From: Aurantiacibacter sediminis
GTDB lineage: Bacteria > Pseudomonadota > Alphaproteobacteria > Sphingomonadales > Sphingomonadaceae
Length of the DNA: 64,000 nucleotides
Reading direction: 5' to 3'
Assembly: GCF_016019885.1 (NCBI RefSeq)
Contig: NZ_JAEANY010000002.1
Span: 186,001 to 250,000 of the forward strand
The position numbers and the translations under genes were made by a program. The notes under the pieces were generated by a model. The model saw only the letters and a list, made by a program, of their open reading frames with translations. It had not been told where the DNA came from and did not search any database. This document shows, in pieces, positions 56,130-64,000 of the stretch (position 1 is its first letter; every line of letters begins with the position of its first letter).

Positions 56130-56594
56130 CTATCGCGCGATCAGCACATCCTGATCAAGCGGTTCGTCCCAGTCGACGCGACCATCGCTGGCCTGCTCTT
56201 GATAGGAGCCGTCTTCATAGATGTGCCTTGTGTGGAAATAGTTATTTGCCCCATCGCGCTCGACTGTCAGCAGAACCTGCCAGCCATTGTGATCCTCTGG
56301 AGATAAACGCACCGGCCCAAAAGTTGTCGGACTGCGACCGATCTCCGCAAAACCTTCCTGCGCAGAGGCAAGCACGAACATCGTGCACCCGCCAGTGCCG
56401 CAATGCGATGGCTGGCGAACGAGTACGACGTGTTCCTCCACGCCATCACCATTCAGATCGACCGCAGCAGATGAGTATTCCGTAACATCGTACGTCTGGT
56501 CGAGATGATCGGAAAGGGCCACAGTGTCATCCAGCCAGCTGGACGCGCACGCAATGAGACCCAAAGGCAGCAGGGCGATGAAAGCTTTTCTCAT
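56130..56594 (-). CDS. Hypothetical lipoprotein
   Basis: A 154-residue protein: signal MRKAFIALLPLGLIAC with a LIAC lipobox, then VDLNGDGVEEHVVLVRQ (an FG-GAP/EF-hand-like DxNxDG loop), GTGGCTMFVLA and a strand-rich C-terminus. The DLNGDG loop suggests calcium binding or a beta-propeller-type repeat. The stop is 7 nt from the greB start, in the same direction. No family name is assigned. Confidence 0.65.
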   Translation of the reverse strand: MRKAFIALLPLGLIACASSWLDDTVALSDHLDQTYDVTEYSSAAVDLNGDGVEEHVVLVRQPSHCGTGGCTMFVLASAQEGFAEIGRSPTTFGPVRLSPEDHNGWQVLLTVERDGANNYFHTRHIYEDGSYQEQASDGRVDWDEPLDQDVLIAR

Positions 56595-56649
56595 AATCTG
56601 AGCGATAGCAGGATAGCGCGGCCAGAAAAACCGCCTCACCCATGGCAGT

Positions 56650-58608
56650 CTAGCGAAGGAAATCCTCGACATCGCGGGTGCGACCGGCGCGTTCGGGATA
56701 AAGATTCTCGTAGACAACCGCATTCTCGATCACGCGCTGCACATAGTTTTTGGTCTCGAAAAAGCCGATTTCCTCGATCCAGCGCAGCCAGTCTCCGGTC
56801 TGGCGCGGATCGCCATTTTCGCGCAGCCAGCGGTTCACATTGCCGGGGCCGGCATTGTAAGCGGCGAAGGCCAGCGGATAGCTGCCGTCGTAATAGCTTA
56901 CCAGCCGTTCGATGTGGTTGGAGCCAAGGCGCATTGCATATTGCGGATCGTCGATCAGGCGGCTGGCAGAGAAGGGCACACCTGCGCGCCGCGCTTCCTC
57001 GCGGGCGGTAGCGGGCATGAATTGCATAATGCCGCGCGCACCGGCATGGCTGATGGCATTTTCCGCAAATTGGCTTTCTTGTCGCGCGATGGCGTGGATC
57101 AGCGTCCAATTGCTGCCAGCAGGGACCTGCAGGGTGGGGAAACCAATGCGCGTGAAACCGTCATGGCCATCGGCTGCAGCCGCGTCTGCGAGGTTCACCG
57201 CCAAGTCGCGACGGCCGATTTCACGGGCCAGCTCTGCCACCAGAAGATGCTCACCCAGCGTCTCTGCCTGATCGGCGATGCCGCGATAGAAGCGGATGCC
57301 GGTCGACCAGGGTGCGTCGCGCGCGACTTCCGCCGTGGCGCGGGTGATGGGCGCGGAAAGGAACCTACGGCGCTCCTCATCGGTGGGCGAGCCATTGGGT
57401 GCGGCGGCATAGGGCGGAATATCACGGCCCAGGCGCTGCAGCGCGAGCAGACCGTAGAATCTGTCATGGTACTGCGCCGCCATATCGTAATGACGGTTGG
57501 CCTCTTCGGTCATCCCGGCGCGGGAATAGGCTTCACCCGCCCAGAAAAAGCCCTTGGAGCGCGTCTGGCTGGTACGCGCTGCTGCGCCATATTGGTAGAA
57601 GAGCGGCGCAGCAGTCGCGCCATCGCCGCGCTGCCAAAGCGCATTCGTACCGCCCAGCCACATCAGCGAGGTGTAATCGTCGCGCAGGCGATATTCCATC
57701 GTGGAAATATCGTCGTCCTCGGTAAAGGCTTCGGTCGCGCGCTGGGCGATGCGGATGGAATCGCCTGTGCCGGCATTGCGGGCGACGGCAAGCAATTCTG
57801 TTACCCAGCGGGTGCGATCCAACGGGAGAGTGTCAAGTTCGGGACTGTCTGCGATCAGGCGCACCGCACGCGCTGGCGCGCCTTCGAGACGCAATTCGCG
57901 GCTGCGATTATAAAGATATCCCGGATCGCTCATGGCGCCGGCGGCGGAGGTCGCTCCATCGCCGCCTTCGAGGATGGCGAGACGAGCGGTAAATATCGGG
58001 CGCTCCGCCGCAGATGTGCGCGGCAATTGGCGAGCCGCGGCATCGGGTTCGCGCTGCCACAGCAGGGCATTCATGCGCGCATCGTGATCGTCCTGCTCGA
58101 ATTCATCGCCATACATGGAGAAAAGCGCGGCTTCTGCCGTCGGACTCATCTCACCGCCGCGCCATGCCTCCATCGCCCAACGCTGCGATGCGGCGCGATC
58201 CTGACCCATCAGGGCGAGGGCATAATGCGCCTTGGCATAATTGGTGACCGGATCGCTGTTTTCGAAAAATTGGAGCAGCAATTGCGGATCGGTAAATTCG
58301 TCGCGCAATCGATGTTCGGCGCGGGCGCGCAAGGTCGTTTCATCGGGGAAGCCCGGATTCTCGGTCAGGAAATTAGCATATTCGACGAAGGAAATACGCG
58401 GAGCCGGTTCCCCATCTTCGCGGGCATTGTCCTGCCACAAACGCTCCCACCGGGCGATCTGCGGAGCCATCGGCCCCGGACCTTCTGCGACAAGGTTTGC
58501 GCGATTGCGATCCCATTCAGCAGAGTCTTGCGCGAGCAGCGTTGCGGGGGTTGCCATGGCGGCCATGGCAAGAAGCGAAACGAGTGAATTGCGAACCATG
58601 CTGGACAT
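56650..58608 (-). CDS. Soluble lytic murein transglycosylase, Slt-like
   Basis: A 652-residue periplasmic enzyme. A signal peptide (ending LLAQ) is followed by a long alpha-helical superhelix (~50-480) and a C-terminal SLT domain: HAIARQESQFAENAISHAGARG carries the catalytic Glu (the E in RQESQF), then GIMQFMPATA and YNAGPGNVNRWL. Cleaves glycan strands with 1,6-anhydro products. It is divergent from dapA across 64 nt. The start at 58608 or the ATG three codons later are both possible. Confidence 0.93.
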   Translation of the reverse strand: MSSMVRNSLVSLLAMAAMATPATLLAQDSAEWDRNRANLVAEGPGPMAPQIARWERLWQDNAREDGEPAPRISFVEYANFLTENPGFPDETTLRARAEHRLRDEFTDPQLLLQFFENSDPVTNYAKAHYALALMGQDRAASQRWAMEAWRGGEMSPTAEAALFSMYGDEFEQDDHDARMNALLWQREPDAAARQLPRTSAAERPIFTARLAILEGGDGATSAAGAMSDPGYLYNRSRELRLEGAPARAVRLIADSPELDTLPLDRTRWVTELLAVARNAGTGDSIRIAQRATEAFTEDDDISTMEYRLRDDYTSLMWLGGTNALWQRGDGATAAPLFYQYGAAARTSQTRSKGFFWAGEAYSRAGMTEEANRHYDMAAQYHDRFYGLLALQRLGRDIPPYAAAPNGSPTDEERRRFLSAPITRATAEVARDAPWSTGIRFYRGIADQAETLGEHLLVAELAREIGRRDLAVNLADAAAADGHDGFTRIGFPTLQVPAGSNWTLIHAIARQESQFAENAISHAGARGIMQFMPATAREEARRAGVPFSASRLIDDPQYAMRLGSNHIERLVSYYDGSYPLAFAAYNAGPGNVNRWLRENGDPRQTGDWLRWIEEIGFFETKNYVQRVIENAVVYENLYPERAGRTRDVEDFLR

Positions 58609-58672
58609 TATGCGTGGCCTCTCCTTATCAGGCCCTGAATGAATTCAATCTAACCGCTTGGGAGCGGCAAAT

Positions 58673-59560
58673 ATGTTCTCCGGATCGATACCTGCGCTGG
58701 CAACACCCTTTCGGGACGGTAGCTTCGATGAAGACGCGTATCGCCGATTCATCGACTATCAAATAGACAACGGAACCAGCGGGTTGGTTCCCTGCGGGAC
58801 GACCGGCGAAAGCGCGACGCTGGATAATGACGAGCATCACAAGGTGATCGCCGTCTGCGCAGAGCAATCGGCGGGCAGGGTGCCGGTGATTGCAGGTGCA
58901 GGCTCCAACGATACGCAGACCGCCTTGTGGCATTGCAAGGAAGCGCAAATTGCAGGCGCCGACGCGCTGCTGCTGGTCGCGCCCTATTACAATCGCCCGT
59001 CGCAGGAGGGCCTGCTCGCGCACTTCAGCTATCTGGCGGAACGCACCGATCTGCCCATCGTCCTCTACAATGTGCCCGGACGTACGGTGACCGATATCAA
59101 GCCCGAAACGGTGATCGAACTGCACCGCCGCTTCCCGGATAAAATCGTTGCGATCAAGGATGCGAGCGGAGACCTCTCGCGCGTTGTCACCCACCGCATC
59201 GGCGCAGGGCCGGACTTCTGCCAGCTTTCTGGAGACGATCCGCTGGTCCTCGCCGGATATGCGCTGGGGCAGGTCGGCTGCATTTCGGTGACGGCCAATG
59301 TCGCACCCAAACTCTGCGCGGACTTCCACGCGGCAGCGGCAAGCGGCGATTTCGAGACCGCGCGCGCGATCAACGAAAAGCTCTACCCGCTCCACGCCGC
59401 CATGTTCGCAGAACCATCCCCCGCACCGGCCAAATACGCGCTCAGCAAACTGTTCGACTGGTTCGACCCGGAAGTGCGGATGCCGATCATGCCCTGCAGC
59501 GATGCGGCCAATGCGAAAGTGGATGAGGCGATGGAACTGGCTGGGATTTCCGCACAATAA
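58673..59560 (+). CDS. dapA: 4-hydroxy-tetrahydrodipicolinate synthase
   Basis: DapA condenses pyruvate with aspartate semialdehyde in lysine and diaminopimelate synthesis. It is 295 residues from the ATG at 58673, with GGAG 9 nt upstream. FSGSIPALATPF is the usual N-terminus, GTTGESATL is the substrate loop, the Tyr of YNVPGRT and the Schiff-base Lys in AIKDASGD are present. A short upstream TTG frame is not needed. Its stop is TAA; the last bases ATAA overlap a broken downstream frame (see the next entry). Confidence 0.97.
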   Translation: MFSGSIPALATPFRDGSFDEDAYRRFIDYQIDNGTSGLVPCGTTGESATLDNDEHHKVIAVCAEQSAGRVPVIAGAGSNDTQTALWHCKEAQIAGADALLLVAPYYNRPSQEGLLAHFSYLAERTDLPIVLYNVPGRTVTDIKPETVIELHRRFPDKIVAIKDASGDLSRVVTHRIGAGPDFCQLSGDDPLVLAGYALGQVGCISVTANVAPKLCADFHAAAASGDFETARAINEKLYPLHAAMFAEPSPAPAKYALSKLFDWFDPEVRMPIMPCSDAANAKVDEAMELAGISAQ

Positions 59561-59703
59561 AAACGAAGATTTTCATTACCGTCGCGGCCCTTGTGCTCAC
59601 CTCATGCTCGACCATGCCACATATTGCGCAGCCCACTATCGATGAGCTTGCGCGGCAGTATCTCCCGGCGCAGCTGGCGATCGGTGAAAAGGACCCGGGC
59701 TAG
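59557..59703 (+). pseudogene. Remnant of a lipoprotein gene overlapping the dapA stop
   Basis: Starting at ATA (59557-59559) and ending TAG (59701-59703), the frame reads KTKIFITVAALVLTSC, a lipoprotein signal with lipobox LTSC, then about 30 residues (IAQPTIDELARQYLPAQLAIG). The first codon is ATA where an ATG would be expected. One G-to-A change at 59559 in an original ATGA would turn both the start into ATA and a dapA TGA stop into TAA. The remaining frame is short for a secreted protein, so it may be a truncated gene. It could still be translated at low level from ATA. Confidence 0.5.
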
Positions 59704-59759
59704 GTCGATGCAAATTACGGGCGGGAGGACCTTATGTAGGCCTCGCGCGTTTTGCTGCC

Positions 59760-60179
59760 ATGACGCGCTATATCCTCTTTCCGCTCGCCCTGGCTCTCTC
59801 CGCTTGCGTCGGGACCGAACCCATCGAGCCGCAAGTGGCTAGTGCCAGCACCGATTTCAGCGATGCGCGGCAGGTGACCGTCGAACTCGACAATTTTGAT
59901 TTTAGCCCACGCGAATTGACGTTGACGGCGGGAGAGCCCGTGGAACTGGTGTTCACCAACACCTCTGGCGAAGCACACAATTTTGCCGCGCCCGAATTCT
60001 TCGCGTCGGCCATGATCCGCGAAGGCGATGCCGATTTATTGCGCAACGGCCATGTCGAACTTCGCGGCGGACGCAGCGCATCAGTTTTCCTTGTGCCGGT
60101 TGCCGGTGAATATGAAGTCGATTGCACGCATTTGGGTCATTCGGCGCTGGGCATGACGGGGTCGATTACGGTGCAGTGA
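59760..60179 (+). CDS. Cupredoxin-like copper-binding lipoprotein
   Basis: A 139-residue protein with a signal and lipobox LALSAC. The mature part is a plastocyanin/azurin-like fold: [13 protein letters not shown], then EAHNFAAP with the first His ligand, and a C-terminal [14 protein letters not shown] with Cys, His and Met ligands. All four type-I copper ligands are in place. A role in electron transfer or periplasmic copper handling follows from the fold; no partner is visible. Starts at the ATG at 59760. Confidence 0.85.
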   Translation: MTRYILFPLALALSACVGTEPIEPQVASASTDFSDARQVTVELDNFDFSPRELTLTAGEPVELVFTNTSGEAHNFAAPEFFASAMIREGDADLLRNGHVELRGGRSASVFLVPVAGEYEVDCTHLGHSALGMTGSITVQ

Positions 60180-60237
60180 AGCGCTTGAAACGCGAGGATT
60201 GCCTTGCGCAGTCTTGCCACCTACATGCGCTCACCTG

Positions 60238-60720
60238 ATGGCACGCCCCAAACCCGCTACTTTCGACAAGCAGAAGATCGTCGCTGAAAACCGCAAGGCG
60301 CGGTTCAATTACCATATCGAGGAAACGTTCGAGGCGGGTATCGCGCTACAAGGCACCGAAGTGAAAGCCTTACGCGCGGGCGAGGGCTCGATCGCCGAAA
60401 GCTATGCCGAGGTGAAGGATGGCGAGGTATTTCTCGTCAATGCCAATATTCCTGAATTCAGCCACGGCAATCGCAACAATCATAAGCCCAAGCGGCCGCG
60501 TAAGCTGCTGCTGCACCGGCGCGAAGTGGACAAGATGTTCGGCGCGACCGAGCGCAAGGGAATGACGCTGGTCCCGCTATCGGTTTACTTCAACGGTCGC
60601 GGACGTGCCAAGGTTGAGCTGGCTCTGGCCAAGGGCAAGCAGGCGCACGACAAGCGCCAGACAATCAAGGATCGCGACTGGAAGCGCGACAAGGCGCGGA
60701 TCATCAAAGAGAATTCGTAG
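60238..60720 (+). CDS. smpB: SsrA-binding protein SmpB
   Basis: SmpB delivers tmRNA to stalled ribosomes. It is 160 residues from the ATG at 60238, the normal size. [20 protein letters not shown], then [21 protein letters not shown], then the basic C-terminal tail ([18 protein letters not shown]), which reads the ribosomal A site. An extension to 60199 has no family support. No tmRNA gene was recognised in this window. Confidence 0.96.
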   Translation: MARPKPATFDKQKIVAENRKARFNYHIEETFEAGIALQGTEVKALRAGEGSIAESYAEVKDGEVFLVNANIPEFSHGNRNNHKPKRPRKLLLHRREVDKMFGATERKGMTLVPLSVYFNGRGRAKVELALAKGKQAHDKRQTIKDRDWKRDKARIIKENS

Positions 60721-60867
60721 CTGTCCCAACGACGTCAGTTACGACAGGAGCCGCTCCCTGCTCAGCCCCGAAGAATTTTCGCTACGCCGTTAAGCGCTGG
60801 TTGTGAACTGCGCGTCTAATACCATTTATGGTAAAGCGCGACGAAGCTGGGCGCGCGAACAGGTGCT

Positions 60868-61446
60868 ATGGTCAAAAAAGCAATCAAATGGCTTTCGGCG
60901 CGCATGCCGAAAATGCCCGAGCGGGACGAGATGGCCCGCAACCGTTGGCTGCGCCCGATTGCACACCGTTTTCTCCGCTCTGAATTATGGCGGTTCACCC
61001 GTCGCTCGGTTCCGCGCGGTGCGGCTCTGGGCCTGTTTGCTGCCTTTATCATCCCCGTAGGGCAGATTTTTCTCGCAGCATTTCTCGCATTGCCTGCACG
61101 GGCGAATGTGCCGGTGGCGGCCGTCATTACTTTCGTGACCAATCCTTTCACCGTGCCATTCTGGCTGTTGGTGGCGAACAAGGTCGGGAAATTTACGCTT
61201 AAGGTCGATCCCGCAACCATGGCGAGCGCCAAGGCGGCGCTTGAAGAAACTTGGTGGACCGAATTTGGCTGGTGGTTGCAGACCGCCGGTGTCACGGCCT
61301 TTGGATTTTTGGTCCTTTCCGTCGTGACGGCCGCGGTCGGTTATCTGCTCACCAGTTTCCTATGGCGTTTCGTGGTGGCTCGAAGGTGGGAGAAGCGCCC
61401 GGCACGGCGCAATTTCCTGCGCGCAAAATCGCCCAAATCCAACTGA
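60868..61446 (+). CDS. DUF2062 membrane protein
   Basis: A 192-residue protein. WLRPIAHRFLRSELWRFTRRSVPRG precedes the membrane part (~52-100), with the GLFAAFIIPVGQIFLAAFLAL and FVTNPFTVPFWL segments typical of DUF2062, and one or two late helices (~145-165). The C-terminus is basic. The family role is unknown. It lies 62 nt before cckA in the same direction. Confidence 0.85.
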   Translation: MVKKAIKWLSARMPKMPERDEMARNRWLRPIAHRFLRSELWRFTRRSVPRGAALGLFAAFIIPVGQIFLAAFLALPARANVPVAAVITFVTNPFTVPFWLLVANKVGKFTLKVDPATMASAKAALEETWWTEFGWWLQTAGVTAFGFLVLSVVTAAVGYLLTSFLWRFVVARRWEKRPARRNFLRAKSPKSN

Positions 61447-61507
61447 GGGTCTCAAACGGCGTTTTGCGGCGTTGCGGGTGCGCGAAGGCGTCCCTAAACC
61501 CGCTTTC

Positions 61508-63973
61508 ATGAATCTAGCGAACGTGCATGAATCGCGCCGTGTGGTGGACGGCCTGGCTGTGGCAGCCGCCGTGCTGGCCAGCGTCACGCTCGTGCAATTC
61601 GCGACAGACAGCCTGACGGCGACGCTGGCCTATGCGGGCGGGCTGGTGGTGCTCGGCCTGATCGCTTTTATCTCCGGCCGTATTCAGGCGCATCGCCCGG
61701 CAGCGCGCGAAAGCGAAGCGCTCGACTGGTCGGTGACGGTAGCCGCGATCGAGCAGCCCGACCTGGCAATTGCGATTACGGACAGAGCGAACCGATTGGT
61801 CTGCGCCAATTCGGCGTTCGAGCTGTGGTTCGGATCCAGCAACGGTCCGCCAAACCTGCCCGTCGACGGGACCAGTGCCGATCAGCTGTTGCGGCTGGCG
61901 CGCGCTGCATGGCGCGATGGCAAGGGTGACGCGGTCACTGTGGCGGATGAGCAGAAAAGCTGGACCGCAACCGCTCACCGGGCGGGGCAGAGCGATGATT
62001 ACCTGATCTGGCGCTTTGCTCCGGTGGTGCGGACCGAGCCGATTGCAGCGATCGGCAAGCACATTACCGGCCTGTTCGGCAAAGTGCTGGGCGCGGCAGG
62101 AATTTCCGTCGCGCTCGTCTCGCCCGAGGGGATGGTGCGCGCGGGCAATCCGGCCTTGGCGCGGCGAGCCTTTGGCGACGAAAAGGCGCGGATGGCGGGT
62201 CAGGAATTCGTGCAATTGCTGCGTTCCGACGAGCGGGAGCGTATCTATTTCGCGCGCGAAGGCAAGAAGGGTTCCCCGCAGACGCTGGTGCAGGTTCCGC
62301 TCGCCGATCCCGACATTGCAGCGACTGAGGAGATACCCGGCAAAGCGGCAGGCGAGGCGCCATCGCTGATGCTGCTTATCGACGCCGGAATCGGCGTCGG
62401 CGGTTGGGGCGGAGAAGCCAAGGGCGGTCAGGCGGCGCAATTGCAGGGCTTGCTCGAGCAGCTTCCGCTCGGCCTCGCCACGACCGACCGTGACGGGCAT
62501 TTCCTGTTCGCAAATCCCGCATTCCGCCGCGCTGCGGGAATAGGGCAGGGGGACCTGCCGCCTTATCCGGGCGACATCGTCGTCCCGCGCGACAAGACAG
62601 CCATGTCCGATGCTGTGCGCCGCCATGGGCAAGGTCCTGCCTCGAGTGGGGACATTGCCGTTCGGCTGCGGCATGAGCCGGATGAGCCAGTCAGCCTCGG
62701 CCTCGCAGGCGTGCGCGGACTGGGAGAAGCAGCGGTGCTGCTGAGCCTTGCCGACACGACTGAAGAGGCTCGGCTCAAGCGGCAGGTCGCTCAAGCAACC
62801 AAGATGCAGGCCGTGGGTCAGCTCGCAGGCGGCGTCGCGCACGACTTCAACAACGTGCTGACTGCCATCATCGGCTATTGCGACCTCATGCTGCTGCGCC
62901 ACACGCCGGGGGACAGCGATTATGACGATATCCAGCAGATCAAGGCGAATTCGAACCGCGCGGCCAGCCTGACGCGGCAATTGCTCGCCTTCAGCCGCCA
63001 GCAGACCTTGCAACCGGAAATCATCCAGTTGCCCGATATCCTGTCGGAAGTTAGCCAGCTGTTGAAGCGGCTACTGGGTGCAAAGATCACGCTGAAAGTC
63101 CGTCATGACCGCGACCTTGGTCCGGTCAGAGCCGACCCGCGCCAGCTGGAGCAGGTGATCATCAATCTCGCAGTGAATGCACGCGATGCGATCCAGTCCC
63201 ATGGCGGGGGCGAGGGGGCAGCCGGAACGCTCGCCTTCGCGACACGGCGCGTACAGGCGACGGATATCCGCCGCATGGGAAGCGAAATCATCCCCGCAGG
63301 CGATTACACCGTGCTGATTGCAGAGGACACCGGCGGCGGCATCCCGCAAAATATTATAGGCAAGCTGTTCGAACCGTTCTTTACGACGAAAGAGCAGGGC
63401 AAAGGCACCGGCCTCGGCCTCTCCACCGTCTATGGCATCGTCAAGCAGTCGGGCGGCTTTATCTTTGCCAGCAACGCCAAGGCCCCCGATGGCGGTATCA
63501 AAGGCGCGCGCTTTACCGTGTATCTCCCGGTCCATCAGGCGACCGAGGAAGAGCTGCGCAAGGCCGAGGAAGAGGAACAGGTCCGCGAATGGTCCGGCGG
63601 CGGCACGATTCTACTCGTCGAGGATGAGGATATGGTGCGCGCCGTTGCCGAACGCGCACTCGCACGTCAGGGCTACACCATCGTCACCGCCAGCGATGGC
63701 GATGAGGGGCTGGAAGAGTTCCTGCAGGATGAAGGCAAATTCGATCTCGTCGTCACCGATGTCGTCATGCCGAGCATGGATGGCCCCGCCATGGCGAAAG
63801 AAATCCGCAAGCGCCGCCCGCGCCTGCCGATCCTCTTCATGTCCGGCTATGCCGAGGAACAGCTGCGTAGCGAGATCGATATCGAGAATATGCACTTCAT
63901 CCCCAAGCCATTCAGCGTGAAGCAGATCGGCGAAATGGTGGGCAATGTGCTGCGCCGAAGCGCTCGCAAATAA
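61508..63973 (+). CDS. cckA: Cell-cycle hybrid histidine kinase CckA
   Basis: An 821-residue hybrid kinase. Two N-terminal membrane helices (~15-58) are followed by PAS-like regions (~75-410) with ANSAFELWF and TTDRDGHFLFANPAFRRA. The HisKA helix has the phosphorylated His in GGVAHDFNNVLTAIIGYCDLM; the ATPase has NLAVNARDAIQ, GGGIP and GTGLGLSTVYGI. A C-terminal receiver has the phosphorylated Asp in VVTDVVMPSMDGP and Lys in IPKPFSV. HDFNN is the CckA/NtrB-like H-box and the layout matches CckA, which feeds ChpT and CtrA. The stop lies 27 nt from the window end. Confidence 0.92.
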   Translation: MNLANVHESRRVVDGLAVAAAVLASVTLVQFATDSLTATLAYAGGLVVLGLIAFISGRIQAHRPAARESEALDWSVTVAAIEQPDLAIAITDRANRLVCANSAFELWFGSSNGPPNLPVDGTSADQLLRLARAAWRDGKGDAVTVADEQKSWTATAHRAGQSDDYLIWRFAPVVRTEPIAAIGKHITGLFGKVLGAAGISVALVSPEGMVRAGNPALARRAFGDEKARMAGQEFVQLLRSDERERIYFAREGKKGSPQTLVQVPLADPDIAATEEIPGKAAGEAPSLMLLIDAGIGVGGWGGEAKGGQAAQLQGLLEQLPLGLATTDRDGHFLFANPAFRRAAGIGQGDLPPYPGDIVVPRDKTAMSDAVRRHGQGPASSGDIAVRLRHEPDEPVSLGLAGVRGLGEAAVLLSLADTTEEARLKRQVAQATKMQAVGQLAGGVAHDFNNVLTAIIGYCDLMLLRHTPGDSDYDDIQQIKANSNRAASLTRQLLAFSRQQTLQPEIIQLPDILSEVSQLLKRLLGAKITLKVRHDRDLGPVRADPRQLEQVIINLAVNARDAIQSHGGGEGAAGTLAFATRRVQATDIRRMGSEIIPAGDYTVLIAEDTGGGIPQNIIGKLFEPFFTTKEQGKGTGLGLSTVYGIVKQSGGFIFASNAKAPDGGIKGARFTVYLPVHQATEEELRKAEEEEQVREWSGGGTILLVEDEDMVRAVAERALARQGYTIVTASDGDEGLEEFLQDEGKFDLVVTDVVMPSMDGPAMAKEIRKRRPRLPILFMSGYAEEQLRSEIDIENMHFIPKPFSVKQIGEMVGNVLRRSARK

Positions 63974-64000
63974 TCCAAACAGGCCTTTGGAATTCCGAAA

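Overview
The window is a high-GC, gene-dense bacterial chromosome segment. Gene content points to an alphaproteobacterium of the order Sphingomonadales, most likely the Erythrobacteraceae. Supporting signs are the mdh-sucD-sucA-sucB-lpdA order, a riboswitch-led btuB-btuF-btuC-btuD operon, a UrcA-family protein, a CckA-type hybrid kinase, an alphaproteobacterial GAAC-N7-GAAC SOS box before uvrA, and dispersed palindromic repeats that give AQDER-like peptides when read through. This placement is inferred from gene content; no rRNA or tRNA gene was seen.

Left part (1-13.2 kb, nearly all minus strand): a truncated PepSY-type membrane protein, a VOC protein, then the TCA and 2-oxoglutarate dehydrogenase cluster read right to left: mdh, a small membrane protein, sucD, sucA, sucB, a lipoprotein, lpdA, and a multi-pass membrane protein. 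sucC is not in the cluster. Next come a GGDEF/EAL protein with a degenerate GGDEF motif and a SleB-like cell-wall hydrolase.

13.3-18.3 kb (plus strand): a cobalamin riboswitch controls the TonB receptor btuB, the ABC importer genes btuF, btuC and btuD, and a small conserved gene. Every junction is a 4-nt start/stop overlap. Then come an M3 peptidase, a GH24 lysozyme, thpR, a UrcA protein, a CadC-like regulator with a TPR-like C-terminus, and uvrA with an SOS box.

29.9-34.7 kb is the accessory region. A lower-GC two-gene island (cytosolic PUA-like protein plus small membrane protein) follows uvrA. It is followed by a repeat-rich spacer, a terminase-small-subunit-like gene carrying a palindromic repeat in frame, rlpA, and an ~850-nt gap before argG. 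That gap holds a cluster of DnaA-box-like sites in a perfect 14-bp inverted repeat and a chain of UUCG-capped hairpins ending in a terminator-like stem, which I read as a candidate large structured RNA on the minus strand.

34.7-51.7 kb: argG, a His-rich periplasmic protein, a dehalogenase-like hydrolase / papain-like secreted protein / MATE operon, cfa, a sulfite-oxidase-fold protein with a cytochrome b and an SDR, a NAD synthetase in frame with an N-terminal XRE-like domain behind a palindromic operator, a glycine-zipper protein, a methyltransferase/hydrolase pair, a YciB-like membrane protein, rlmN and an IalB-like protein. 51.9-64 kb: a YqiJ/flotillin pair, a patatin, greB, a soluble lytic transglycosylase, dapA, a broken lipoprotein gene overlapping the dapA stop, a cupredoxin, smpB, a DUF2062 protein and cckA.
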